64,000 nucleotides of DNA, from assembly GCA_020026415.1 (NCBI GenBank), contig JAHHQL010000001.1, positions 181,376 to 245,375 on the forward strand. The letters are read 5' to 3'. The stretch comes from Alistipes sp. (lineage in GTDB: Bacteria; Bacteroidota; Bacteroidia; Bacteroidales; Rikenellaceae). Positions 7,373 through 15,278 of this stretch are shown here, piece after piece (within the stretch, counting starts at the first letter, position 1; each line of letters starts with the position of its first letter). A model generated the notes under the pieces. It was not told the origin of the DNA and made no database searches. It saw nothing but the letters and a program-made list of their open reading frames with translations. Made by a program: the position numbers and the translations under genes.

Positions 7373-9760
7373 ATGTTCCGTTTTACACTTGTCGTGTTGA
7401 TTTGGTGCCTTGGGGAAGTGGCGGTTGCGCAGACGCCCCAAGAGGAGTACTATCCCTATGCCGGGGAGGAGGTCGCTGAAAAGATTCCCTTGAGCGACAC
7501 GACGCTTTTTTATCGCGCCGTGCAGGAGGGGAGCGACCTCTACGGGGCAATCACCGACTTCAATCTTCCCTATGTGGCGGATGCACGTCGCGGGGTGGCT
7601 TTTTATGCGGAACGAGCCATTGTCGAGGGGCTTCAGGTGGACTATTCCGCCTTCGGGCTGATGCGTCTGCTGGGGGCGGACGAGGAGTATGATCCCACAA
7701 GGGGCATACGGCGTTTTGCATTCGGGGATCGGTTGCCGTTGCGTCCGTTTCGGGTGGCAACGAGCGTGACCGATCGCAATTATCGGGTGCGTGTGAGGCT
7801 GGTGGCCGACGGGGAATTGGGTCGCGGATGGACAGGGGCGGTGGCGATTGACGGCCGCACGGGACGGGATGCGCTGATGGATGGCGTGTTTACCCATGCG
7901 TTGGATGCGGGATTCCGCCTGAAACGCTCCACGGACGGAGCGGGCGAGGTTGTGCTGACCGTACTGATGCCCCTGTCGTTACGGGCAGGTCGGGCAACGG
8001 CAACCGAAGAGGCATTTATGCTGACGGGAGACCGATACTATAATCCCGCGTGGGGGTGGCAATGCGGCAAAATGCGCAGTGCGCGGGTAAGGCGCGATGC
8101 AGTGCCTGTGGCGTGGCTGACCTGCAAACGGAAGTTGTCGGAGCGCACATGTCTTTGTGCATGGGCGGGAGCGGAGGGCGGACTCCGTTCCCGCAGCGGG
8201 CTGGGGTGGTACGATGCCCGCTCGCCGCTTCCCGACAATTACCGTTATATGCCCTCGTTTACGGGTGATGTGGCAACCGATGCGGCGTGGCACAATGCCG
8301 ATCCGACTGTGGTGCAGATTGATTGGGACGAGTTGATCCGCCGTAACCGCATGGCTGAAGGGGGACGGGCGATTTATGCCGTGGAGGATCGTGTGGAGCG
8401 GTTGCTGCGGCTCAATGCGGGGGTGCGTTTTCATACGACGATTGATCCGCGTACCGATGTGTGGTATGAGGCGGGATGGTCTCAAATGACCTCGCGCAAC
8501 TTCAAGCGGATGCACGATCTTTTGGGTGCGGATCACATCATCGACATCGACCAATACCTCATCGACGACGATACCTACGACAATAAATTGCAGAACAACC
8601 TGCATCATCCCGATCGCAAGATTCGGCGCGGGGATCGGTTCGGGTATGATTATCGCTTGGAGGAGTCGGTGTTGCGTTTGGCGGGTGGTGTCGAATATCA
8701 TGCCGACCGATTCCGTCTGGAGGCAGGAGCGGAGGTGGAACGGCGCGAGGTGCATCGTCGTGGTTATTACGAAAAGGAGTTGTTTCCTGAGGCGGGTTCT
8801 TTTGGGTGTTCCCGTCGTATGAAGTTTACCCCCTGTGCCCTGCACATCGGATGTGGGTATTCGTTCTCTCCGCGCAGTTACCTCGGTGTTCGGGTGGCAA
8901 CGGAAGCGGTAATGCCTCATCGGGAGGATCTTTTCGTGCAACCGCTCTACAACAATCGTGTGGCAGACGGGGTCGGACTTTGGAAAAAACACTCGGCAGA
9001 GGTGTTGTGGCGGTTGTCTGGACGGGTGGTCGATGTCGAGGCAACGGCCTTTATCGGAATGGTCGCGGATGAGAGCGAGCGGATGAATTATTTTGATGAT
9101 ACCGCGGGCGAATATTGCGATCTGGTCGCTACGGGAATTGATCGTATGGCATTGGGCGTGGAGGCCGCATCGAAAATCCGTCTGGGTTATCGGTGGACGT
9201 TGTCGTTGTCGGCGTGTGTGGCGCGTTATACCTATTTGTGCGATCCGCGGGTGACGGTACTCTCGGATGCGGATAATCATATGGTCGATGACGGAGCAGT
9301 GAGCCATCTGGATGGTGTTGCGGTAGGAAATATGCCCCGATTGAGCGGTGTTGCCGAAGTGGAATGGCGGGGGGCGAAGGGGTGGAATGTGTGTTGCTCG
9401 GCGGGGTATTCGGGTGAAAGAAGCATCGGGATCTCGATGTTGCGGCGCACGGATCGTGTGGCGCGTCAGGTGGCGGCAACGCCCGAAGCGGAGGCGCAAT
9501 TCCTCGATCAGCAGTCGTTGGGCGATGCCTTCACGCTCAATCTCTCCGTATTGAAGTGTTTCTATTTCGAGCGTTCGATGTTGGCGGTGAATCTGTCAGT
9601 GCGCAACTTGACGGATCACCGGTCGTTCTATGGCGGATACGAATCGTCGCGTGTAATGAAATATCGGAGCGGGGCGGAACTTTTCGTACGTCCTCAAGCC
9701 TCACGTTTTAGTTATGCACCGCCGAGAACGTGTCTTTTGTCGGTGTCGTATCGGTTCTAA
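7373..9760 (+). CDS. TonB-dependent receptor-like outer-membrane protein with degenerate plug
   Basis: A 795-residue protein with a signal peptide (start taken at 7373, Met-Phe-Arg-Phe, cleaved near AVAQ). It lacks the usual N-terminal carboxypeptidase-like domain. Residues about 50-110 carry a plug-like pattern (ARRGVAFYAERAIVEGLQVD), but the standard plug motifs are eroded. The rest is a run of amphipathic strands ending in Ser-Tyr-Arg-Phe, a typical barrel C-terminus. It probably sits in the outer membrane; cargo and TonB dependence are not evident. It is transcribed away from the neighbouring barrel gene. An in-frame Met at 7349 is possible but gives a poorer signal peptide. Confidence 0.72.
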   Translation: MFRFTLVVLIWCLGEVAVAQTPQEEYYPYAGEEVAEKIPLSDTTLFYRAVQEGSDLYGAITDFNLPYVADARRGVAFYAERAIVEGLQVDYSAFGLMRLLGADEEYDPTRGIRRFAFGDRLPLRPFRVATSVTDRNYRVRVRLVADGELGRGWTGAVAIDGRTGRDALMDGVFTHALDAGFRLKRSTDGAGEVVLTVLMPLSLRAGRATATEEAFMLTGDRYYNPAWGWQCGKMRSARVRRDAVPVAWLTCKRKLSERTCLCAWAGAEGGLRSRSGLGWYDARSPLPDNYRYMPSFTGDVATDAAWHNADPTVVQIDWDELIRRNRMAEGGRAIYAVEDRVERLLRLNAGVRFHTTIDPRTDVWYEAGWSQMTSRNFKRMHDLLGADHIIDIDQYLIDDDTYDNKLQNNLHHPDRKIRRGDRFGYDYRLEESVLRLAGGVEYHADRFRLEAGAEVERREVHRRGYYEKELFPEAGSFGCSRRMKFTPCALHIGCGYSFSPRSYLGVRVATEAVMPHREDLFVQPLYNNRVADGVGLWKKHSAEVLWRLSGRVVDVEATAFIGMVADESERMNYFDDTAGEYCDLVATGIDRMALGVEAASKIRLGYRWTLSLSACVARYTYLCDPRVTVLSDADNHMVDDGAVSHLDGVAVGNMPRLSGVAEVEWRGAKGWNVCCSAGYSGERSIGISMLRRTDRVARQVAATPEAEAQFLDQQSLGDAFTLNLSVLKCFYFERSMLAVNLSVRNLTDHRSFYGGYESSRVMKYRSGAELFVRPQASRFSYAPPRTCLLSVSYRF

Positions 9761-9802
9761 TTGAAAACGGCTCTCCCTTTTCGGGGAGAGCCGTTTTCAA
9801 TT
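9759..9802 (+). terminator. Bidirectional terminator between two converging genes
   Basis: A perfect 19-bp stem (9759-9777 with 9784-9802, 6-nt loop) that includes the last two bases of the plus-strand stop codon. It also lies just past the minus-strand gene ending at 9816, so it can serve both. Confidence 0.85.
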
Positions 9803-9815
9803 AGATTTTGTGCGG

Positions 9816-11258
9816 TTATTTGTCTCTTACGCAACGAATATTCATGGCATTTGCTCGCTGATATTCGTCCGACAGCGAACTGCCGTAGTTGTTCTTTGCC
9901 TTCTCATACCAGAAATGGAAACATTTGGCCTGACGGTTTGAACCTGCCTCACTCGTCCAGTACAGACCTTCCCAAGGTTGTGCCTCCTGTGCGACGTTGC
10001 GCGTGTCGGCGGCGGGGATATAGATATTCTGGAAACGACCCGAATTATAAAGCATGCGACCGCCACCCATCCAGAGCGAAGAGTTTACGCCGTCCGTGAG
10101 TTTTGTGCCGTAGAGATCGCAGGCGTTCTCATCGGGAGTACCGTCGGGGGTAAGACCCTCGAATGCCGCCATCGGGGCAACCTTCCAACCGTGGGGACAT
10201 GGGTTGTTGTTCTTGTCGGTGTTCCATGCCTGATCGTCGGCATTCCACATCCAGTCGAAACCGTTCTGTTTTTCGCCCTTGAGGAACATCAGCGGATTGA
10301 GGTCGGCAAAGGTCGAGACACCCTTTTCTGCCGAGGTATCCTCAAATTTCAGGAATACGCGGTGTCCCAGCACGTTGTAGATGAAGCCGTAGATGCCGCT
10401 TGTGAAGATGTAATCCAGAGGTCCCGTGAACGGCGTGCGACGGCCCCACTGGTAGTAAAGTCCGTAGGAGTTGATGCGCTCGGCAGCGGTCGAGTTGGCA
10501 TTGTCCACGGCACCGAGGTTACGATCCATCATCTCGTAGCCGTTGGTGTAGGTGATCGCTTTCTTTTCAGGATTGACGCGGCTTGCCCAGATGTGCCAAC
10601 TCCACAACAGATTATTCTTCTTGTCGAAAGCACCGATCACGGCATTACCATGAATCGGCTGATCCTTATCGGTCGGATTTTCGGGCAGGAAGAACGAGAT
10701 GCAGTTGTCTTCCATGCCGATGTGGTTCAGGAGTTCGGACTGATCCTGCCAAACGACATCCACATGATCGGCGGCAACCGGTTCGCCATCGGGTTTGGTC
10801 ATCGGAACGAGGTAGTGGGTATTCTTTTCGTAAACCACGAAGCAGTTGGCGGGTTTGTCCGACAGATCGACGGTCGGCAACAAGCCTACAAACAGTGTGG
10901 CACTCTTGACGATGCCTTCAGAACTGACACCTGCCAAAATAATCTCGCCCGAAGGAGCAACCGTTGCGGGTTTCTCGTCGGCACTCTTTTGCAGTTCGGA
11001 GGGAAGACTTATCGAAAGGGTCTTCTCCTTTTCGTTAAGCACGATGTATTTGTCCCATCCTGCGGGTTTTTGCGACAGGTAGTATCGTACCATATCGTGG
11101 GATTCGAACGAGGCGGTTGCCTGAGTATTGCTTTGAGAGAAATAGATGGCCGGCACCGAGAATCGCAGCGAACTGTTATCCGACTTGTCTTTGCTGCATG
11201 CACTCAGCATCAGCGTGCCCGCAACAATCAGAATAAGGATTCGTGTCAAGTGTTTCAT
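9816..11258 (-). CDS. Lipoprotein with C-terminal FISUMP-like domain
   Basis: A 480-residue predicted lipoprotein: the start at 11258 gives Met-Lys-His-Leu and a lipobox LSAC at about residue 20. The middle (about 25-230) is beta-rich and unrecognised. From about 245 onward the pattern (YEMMDRNLGAV, YYQWGRR, PCPHGWKVA, YWTSE, and the ending MNIRCVRD) resembles the Fibrobacter succinogenes major paralogous domain, a carbohydrate-binding-like or adhesin-like fold found on Bacteroidota surface proteins. No enzymatic motif is seen. An upstream in-frame Met at 11378 would place 40 residues before the signal peptide and is rejected. Confidence 0.7.
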   Translation of the reverse strand: MKHLTRILILIVAGTLMLSACSKDKSDNSSLRFSVPAIYFSQSNTQATASFESHDMVRYYLSQKPAGWDKYIVLNEKEKTLSISLPSELQKSADEKPATVAPSGEIILAGVSSEGIVKSATLFVGLLPTVDLSDKPANCFVVYEKNTHYLVPMTKPDGEPVAADHVDVVWQDQSELLNHIGMEDNCISFFLPENPTDKDQPIHGNAVIGAFDKKNNLLWSWHIWASRVNPEKKAITYTNGYEMMDRNLGAVDNANSTAAERINSYGLYYQWGRRTPFTGPLDYIFTSGIYGFIYNVLGHRVFLKFEDTSAEKGVSTFADLNPLMFLKGEKQNGFDWMWNADDQAWNTDKNNNPCPHGWKVAPMAAFEGLTPDGTPDENACDLYGTKLTDGVNSSLWMGGGRMLYNSGRFQNIYIPAADTRNVAQEAQPWEGLYWTSEAGSNRQAKCFHFWYEKAKNNYGSSLSDEYQRANAMNIRCVRDK

Positions 11259-11293
11259 ATTGTTTTCTTGTTTTCCTGTTGTTCGTATGGAAA

Positions 11294-11309
11294 TATCTTT
11301 GCAAAGATA
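11294..11309 (-). promoter_or_regulatory. Palindromic -7 element TATCTTTGCAAAGATA
   Basis: A perfect 16-bp palindrome whose two halves each match TAnnTTTG, one per strand. The minus-strand half lies 44 bp upstream of the FISUMP lipoprotein start and is its likely -7 box. No TTTG -33 box is apparent at about 20 nt. Confidence 0.5.
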
Positions 11310-11443
11310 CCAAAAAACGGGAAAATACACGACTTTGACCTTTGAATTTTTCGTGTGCAACCCGTTGTATCCCTCCATCTAACGAACTTCGGGGCGGACT
11401 TCGTGTGTCGAAGGCGGATTTTAAGGTGTCGGTGAAGGGCGGT

Positions 11444-12112
11444 TTATTCCTTTTTCAGAAGGTGGCGGACGCTCATCCGCGGGTCGAAGAGCACCTCACA
11501 TCCGGTCTCTTCCTTCAAGCGGAGTACGTATTCTCCGATGGAATCCAGACCGACTTCCTTGCGCAGACGGTTCAGTTGTCGCGGATTTCGGATCGGCCAG
11601 ATGTAGATGACCTGTCGGCCGTCGAGTGTCAGGATGCGGGATTGCGTGCCGTATGTTTGGGGCTTTCGGCGGCGCAACTGAAGACGGTCGGTGAAGGTGG
11701 CGAAATCTTCTTTGGAGATAAGCCCCTGTCGGGCGGCATCTTTCAAAAACGGATGGAAACGCCGCTGGGTTTTGGGGTCGTCGGCGTGGTCGGCAATCAG
11801 CCAGATGGCGGAGTAGGATTCCGGGGAAAGTTCTTGAGGCAGCCCTTTGCGAAAGAGTGCGGTCAGAAGAGCCGTATTCTCGCGGTCGATCTGTCGGGTT
11901 TGCGCGGAGAGGAGTTGGAGCGAATCAAGGATCGAGGCGGGGGCATGGTCTGCGCCCTCGGTATTCAGTCGCTTGAGAAGCGTTAAGGAGGCTCGGCGGA
12001 CGCTTTGGGCGCGTTCGCGGGCACGGCTCAGAAGCGAGTCGATTTCGCGGGGTGTTTGTGCCTCGGCGGACAAAATACACCACATAGTCGCAAGAAGAAA
12101 CAGAAATTTCAT
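11444..12112 (-). CDS. DUF6624-like exported protein
   Basis: A protein of 222 residues with a signal peptide (Met-Lys-Phe-Leu start at 12112; a Met three codons upstream is equally possible). The core pattern IWLIADHADDPKTQRRFHPF, followed by GLISKEDFATFTDR and KPQTYGTQ, resembles the uncharacterised DUF6624 family; that is recall and not a search. No catalytic function is known to me. It lies downstream of the FloA unit but behind a terminator, so it probably has its own promoter. Confidence 0.62.
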   Translation of the reverse strand: MKFLFLLATMWCILSAEAQTPREIDSLLSRARERAQSVRRASLTLLKRLNTEGADHAPASILDSLQLLSAQTRQIDRENTALLTALFRKGLPQELSPESYSAIWLIADHADDPKTQRRFHPFLKDAARQGLISKEDFATFTDRLQLRRRKPQTYGTQSRILTLDGRQVIYIWPIRNPRQLNRLRKEVGLDSIGEYVLRLKEETGCEVLFDPRMSVRHLLKKE

Positions 12113-12125
12113 AAGCAACATTCAT

Positions 12126-12162
12126 AAAAAAGTCTTGCTCTTCGGTGCAGAGCAAGACTTTT
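12126..12162 (-). terminator. Terminator of the FloA operon
   Basis: A 13-bp stem (12128-12140 with 12150-12162, AAAAGTCTTGCTC) followed on the minus strand by a T run. It separates floA from the DUF6624 gene. Confidence 0.82.
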
Positions 12163-12183
12163 CGGGGTTAGAAGCCGATAGGC

Positions 12184-13155
12184 TTATTTTTTTTCGGGAC
12201 GGGCGATTGTCTCGCGCATCGAGGTGTCTGCCATGATGTTTTTCATCTTATAGTAGTCCATGATGCCCAAATTACCGTTGCGGAATGCCTCGGCCATAGC
12301 CAGCGGCACTTCGGCTTCGGCGAGGATTACCTTGGCGCGGGCTTCCTGAGCCTTGGCCTTGTTCTCCTGCTCCTCGGCAACCGCCATGGCACGACGCTCT
12401 TCGGCCTTGGCCTGTGCGATGTTCTTGTCGGCCTCGGCCTGATCCATCTGCAACTGGGCACCGATGTTTTTGCCGACGTCGATGTCGGCAATATCAATCG
12501 ACAAGATCTCGAATGCCGTACCTGCATCCAGACCCTTCTCCAAGACAACGCGCGAGATGGAGTCGGGGTTCTCCAGAACGATCTTGTGCGAGGCAGCCGA
12601 ACCGATCGACGATACGATACCTTCACCGACACGTGCCAGAACGGTTTCCTCACCGGCACCGCCGACCAGTTGTTTGATGTTGGCGCGTACCGTGACACGG
12701 GCTTTGGCGATCAGCTGAATACCGTCCTTGGCCACGGCAGCCACGGGAGGCGTATTGATCACCTTGGGATTAACCGACATCTGCACGGCCTCAAACACAT
12801 CACGACCTGCAAGGTCGATGGCGGTGGCCATACGGAAATCGAGCATGATGCCTGCTTTCTGAGCCGATACCAGAGCGTGTACCACGTTGGTGACGTTACC
12901 TCCGGCCAGATAGTGGGCTTCGAGTTCGTTGGGGTTGAGTTGCAGGCCGGCTTTCGTACTTTCGATCATCGATGAGACGATGGTCGAGGGCGGCACCTTG
13001 CGCCAACGCATCAGGATTAACTGCAACAGACTGATTTTGACACCCGAAACCAATGCGGAGAACCACATTCCGACGGGGATGAAGTAGAAAATGAGCCAGA
13101 TGGCGAACAGGCTCACGGCGATAAGAAGGGCGAGCATGCCCATTTCAAATTCCAT
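12184..13155 (-). CDS. floA: Flotillin-like protein FloA
   Basis: A 323-residue SPFH-family membrane-scaffold protein. A hydrophobic hairpin near the N-terminus (about residues 5-30) is followed by the SPFH-like core (VPPSTIVSSMIESTKAGLQL, AVAAVAKDGIQLIAKARVTV, IDIADIDVGKNIGAQLQMDQ) and an Ala/Glu/Lys-rich coiled coil (about 225-290) that drives oligomers. In Bacillus, FloA organises functional membrane microdomains; the same role here is inference. It is the last gene of a unit with an NfeD protein immediately upstream (12 bp), the classic partner pair. Confidence 0.93.
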   Translation of the reverse strand: MEFEMGMLALLIAVSLFAIWLIFYFIPVGMWFSALVSGVKISLLQLILMRWRKVPPSTIVSSMIESTKAGLQLNPNELEAHYLAGGNVTNVVHALVSAQKAGIMLDFRMATAIDLAGRDVFEAVQMSVNPKVINTPPVAAVAKDGIQLIAKARVTVRANIKQLVGGAGEETVLARVGEGIVSSIGSAASHKIVLENPDSISRVVLEKGLDAGTAFEILSIDIADIDVGKNIGAQLQMDQAEADKNIAQAKAEERRAMAVAEEQENKAKAQEARAKVILAEAEVPLAMAEAFRNGNLGIMDYYKMKNIMADTSMRETIARPEKK

Positions 13156-13167
13156 GGTAAAAAGCGT

Positions 13168-13638
13168 TTAGTTATTGGTTTTACGAACGATGACGTTGAA
13201 ATTCTCGAAACCGATCACTTCGATTTCCGATTTGGGGTCGATGTAGGCATCCTGTGACTTGGCTTCGTAGATGCCGCCGCGGATCTCGACCTTGCCCATG
13301 GGCGAAAGGCGCGAAAGGGTCATTCCGCGATCACCTTTCTGGAGTTTCTCTTCGGGAAATTCGACAGGTTTGGCGTCGATTTTCTGCTTGAGCGAAAAAC
13401 GCTGCCACGTCTTGGCACGCAGTGAAAATACCGTGGCAAGAATCGACAGCAGAATGATGGCGGCAATCACGATGCAGCCCGCAACGATTCCGTGGTCGCG
13501 GAATGCCAGATAGATCGAACTGCCGTAGCAGACAAGCGACAGAATTGCGCCGATCGACACACCCGGCAGAAAGACGATTTCGGCGGTCATGAACAGCAGA
13601 CCGAAGACGATGAGTAATATGATAAAAAGCATGGTCAT
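13168..13638 (-). CDS. NfeD family membrane protein
   Basis: A 156-residue protein of the short NfeD type. Three hydrophobic segments (about residues 2-20, 27-47, 52-72) precede a small beta-barrel OB-fold (about 95-153, with GDRGMTLSRLSPMGKVEIRG). It lacks the ClpP-like serine protease domain of long NfeD proteins. The OB domain is believed to work with flotillins and stomatins, and floA follows 12 bp downstream. A second Met at 13632 is an alternative start. Confidence 0.88.
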   Translation of the reverse strand: MTMLFIILLIVFGLLFMTAEIVFLPGVSIGAILSLVCYGSSIYLAFRDHGIVAGCIVIAAIILLSILATVFSLRAKTWQRFSLKQKIDAKPVEFPEEKLQKGDRGMTLSRLSPMGKVEIRGGIYEAKSQDAYIDPKSEIEVIGFENFNVIVRKTNN

Positions 13639-13676
13639 AGGTTTTTAGTCTTTACTTCGGCGTTAAAGATAGAAAT

Positions 13677-15278
13677 TTATTGTGGATTATTTTGAATTTC
13701 CACCACTTTTATTTTAAGTTCTCCGTCTTTTCGGGTCAGTTCCGAGGCTAATTGCTCGGCCTGAACCTTGTCGAAGAACATGCCCAAGACGTAGAGTTGG
13801 TCGCTCACACGCGAGAATTGCAGTTCGCCCAACAGAGGTTCGATCAATGCGCGGACATCGTCCGGGAGTTGCGATTTGCCCGATATTTCAATGCGGAATC
13901 GGATGGCTGCGTTTTCGGTGTTTTCGCTCACTTCGCTCTTTTCGCCATCGTTCCAGACGAAGATCATCGGGGCGCGGAATCCTTTCGATTTGAGCAGGTC
14001 GCACGCCTTGACGGCTTCGGCATAGGTGGCATATCCGCCCGCGTAATATTCCCAGCGGTGCGATTCGTTGCGCAGATAACCCAGCGGGCTGATACCGCGG
14101 AATACCGATACGGGACGTTTGGTGGAGAATACGCCCAGACGGATGCGGTAAATCGTACCGCGCGCGTAAACCTTACATTCGGGAATCGGGTTCTTGTAGT
14201 TGTAAATGGAGGGCGATGTGACGTGCACATCCTCAAAATCAATGAAATAACGTTCCCTGATCAAAAGTCGCGGCAGGCGGTAGTCGATCTTGTCCAAAAG
14301 ATTCTCGGCAGCCTTCAACGAGTCGCGGGCAGAGGTCAGATCGAAAAGTTCTGCGACCTGCTGCTCCAAGCGGAGCAACATCTTTTTGTGTATGAAATAC
14401 TCGATGAGTTGCTCCGATTCGGTGCTGTCCTTCAAGAAGGCGATTTTGCGCGAAGCCTTGTCCAGTTCGGTCTGCTGACTCCGGCGTATTTCCGAGTGGT
14501 TTGTCAGATCGAGCAGATAGCCGTAGGCGAAAGCCTTGTTGTCGAAAATAAGGCTCCATGTCCTTTTCAGCGAGTCGCCGATTGTGCGGTTCGTCTCCTG
14601 AAGGGCATTGCAACGCGCCCTGAGCTTCACGGCCTCGGTCTCGACCTTGATCGTATCGTAAACTGCGGCCAGTTCGGAAATGGTCGTGTAGTTGTCGATG
14701 TAGCGGTTGGCAAGATCGAAAGCCTCGGACTCCCGTTGTTGTACTTTGAGAAGCATTTGATGATCGCGCGACGAGAGTTTCTCGCGGAAAATGCTGTTGG
14801 ACACGAGGTTGCGACGTTGCTTCTTGCCTTTCGACGCGACACTCTGTGACGGAGCATCCTGTGAGGGTTCGGGCGTATGCCCGGTCGCAAGCCAGTGTTG
14901 TTCGATGCGGGTGATGCTGTCGGCCAAAACACTGATTTCCTTATGGAGCGCGATAAGACGGCTTTCGAGCGGAATGATCTTCTGTGCGAGTTCCTGCATC
15001 CGTTCGGGATGTGTCGTAACTTCTTCTCGCAGCGAGAGTACGGAGGTGCGGATGGAGTCTCCCTCTTTACGCAGGGACTGCATCTGCTGCATAAGCCGTT
15101 TGTGACGTTGTTCTTCGGTTTCGGGAGCCTGTGCCGTGCTGTCCGCATGGAATGTGGGCGTAAGACTGCCTTGGGAAAGGGATTTGGCGGCAGGATGCGC
15201 ACCACCCGTTCCAATAACGAGGAGCAGAGCCAGAAGGCTTGTCCCCAACTTCTTTGAATAGTTCCTTATCTCCACCAT
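13677..15278 (-). CDS. Exported coiled-coil protein with two SPOR-like repeats
   Basis: A 533-residue protein with an N-terminal signal peptide or anchor (hydrophobic about 12-25). Residues about 50-125 and 190-330 are predicted coiled coils rich in Gln, Glu, Leu and Arg. Two SPOR-like units follow: about 370-440 (TIYRIRLGVFSTK, YYAGGYATYAEAVKACDLLK) and about 455-530 (FRIEISGKSQLPDDVRALIE, YVLGMFFDKVQAEQLAS). SPOR domains bind denuded peptidoglycan glycan strands, so a periplasmic wall-associated role is likely. The start overlaps the end of trkH by 13 bp, so translation is probably coupled. I know no named homologue. Confidence 0.78.
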   Translation of the reverse strand: MVEIRNYSKKLGTSLLALLLVIGTGGAHPAAKSLSQGSLTPTFHADSTAQAPETEEQRHKRLMQQMQSLRKEGDSIRTSVLSLREEVTTHPERMQELAQKIIPLESRLIALHKEISVLADSITRIEQHWLATGHTPEPSQDAPSQSVASKGKKQRRNLVSNSIFREKLSSRDHQMLLKVQQRESEAFDLANRYIDNYTTISELAAVYDTIKVETEAVKLRARCNALQETNRTIGDSLKRTWSLIFDNKAFAYGYLLDLTNHSEIRRSQQTELDKASRKIAFLKDSTESEQLIEYFIHKKMLLRLEQQVAELFDLTSARDSLKAAENLLDKIDYRLPRLLIRERYFIDFEDVHVTSPSIYNYKNPIPECKVYARGTIYRIRLGVFSTKRPVSVFRGISPLGYLRNESHRWEYYAGGYATYAEAVKACDLLKSKGFRAPMIFVWNDGEKSEVSENTENAAIRFRIEISGKSQLPDDVRALIEPLLGELQFSRVSDQLYVLGMFFDKVQAEQLASELTRKDGELKIKVVEIQNNPQ

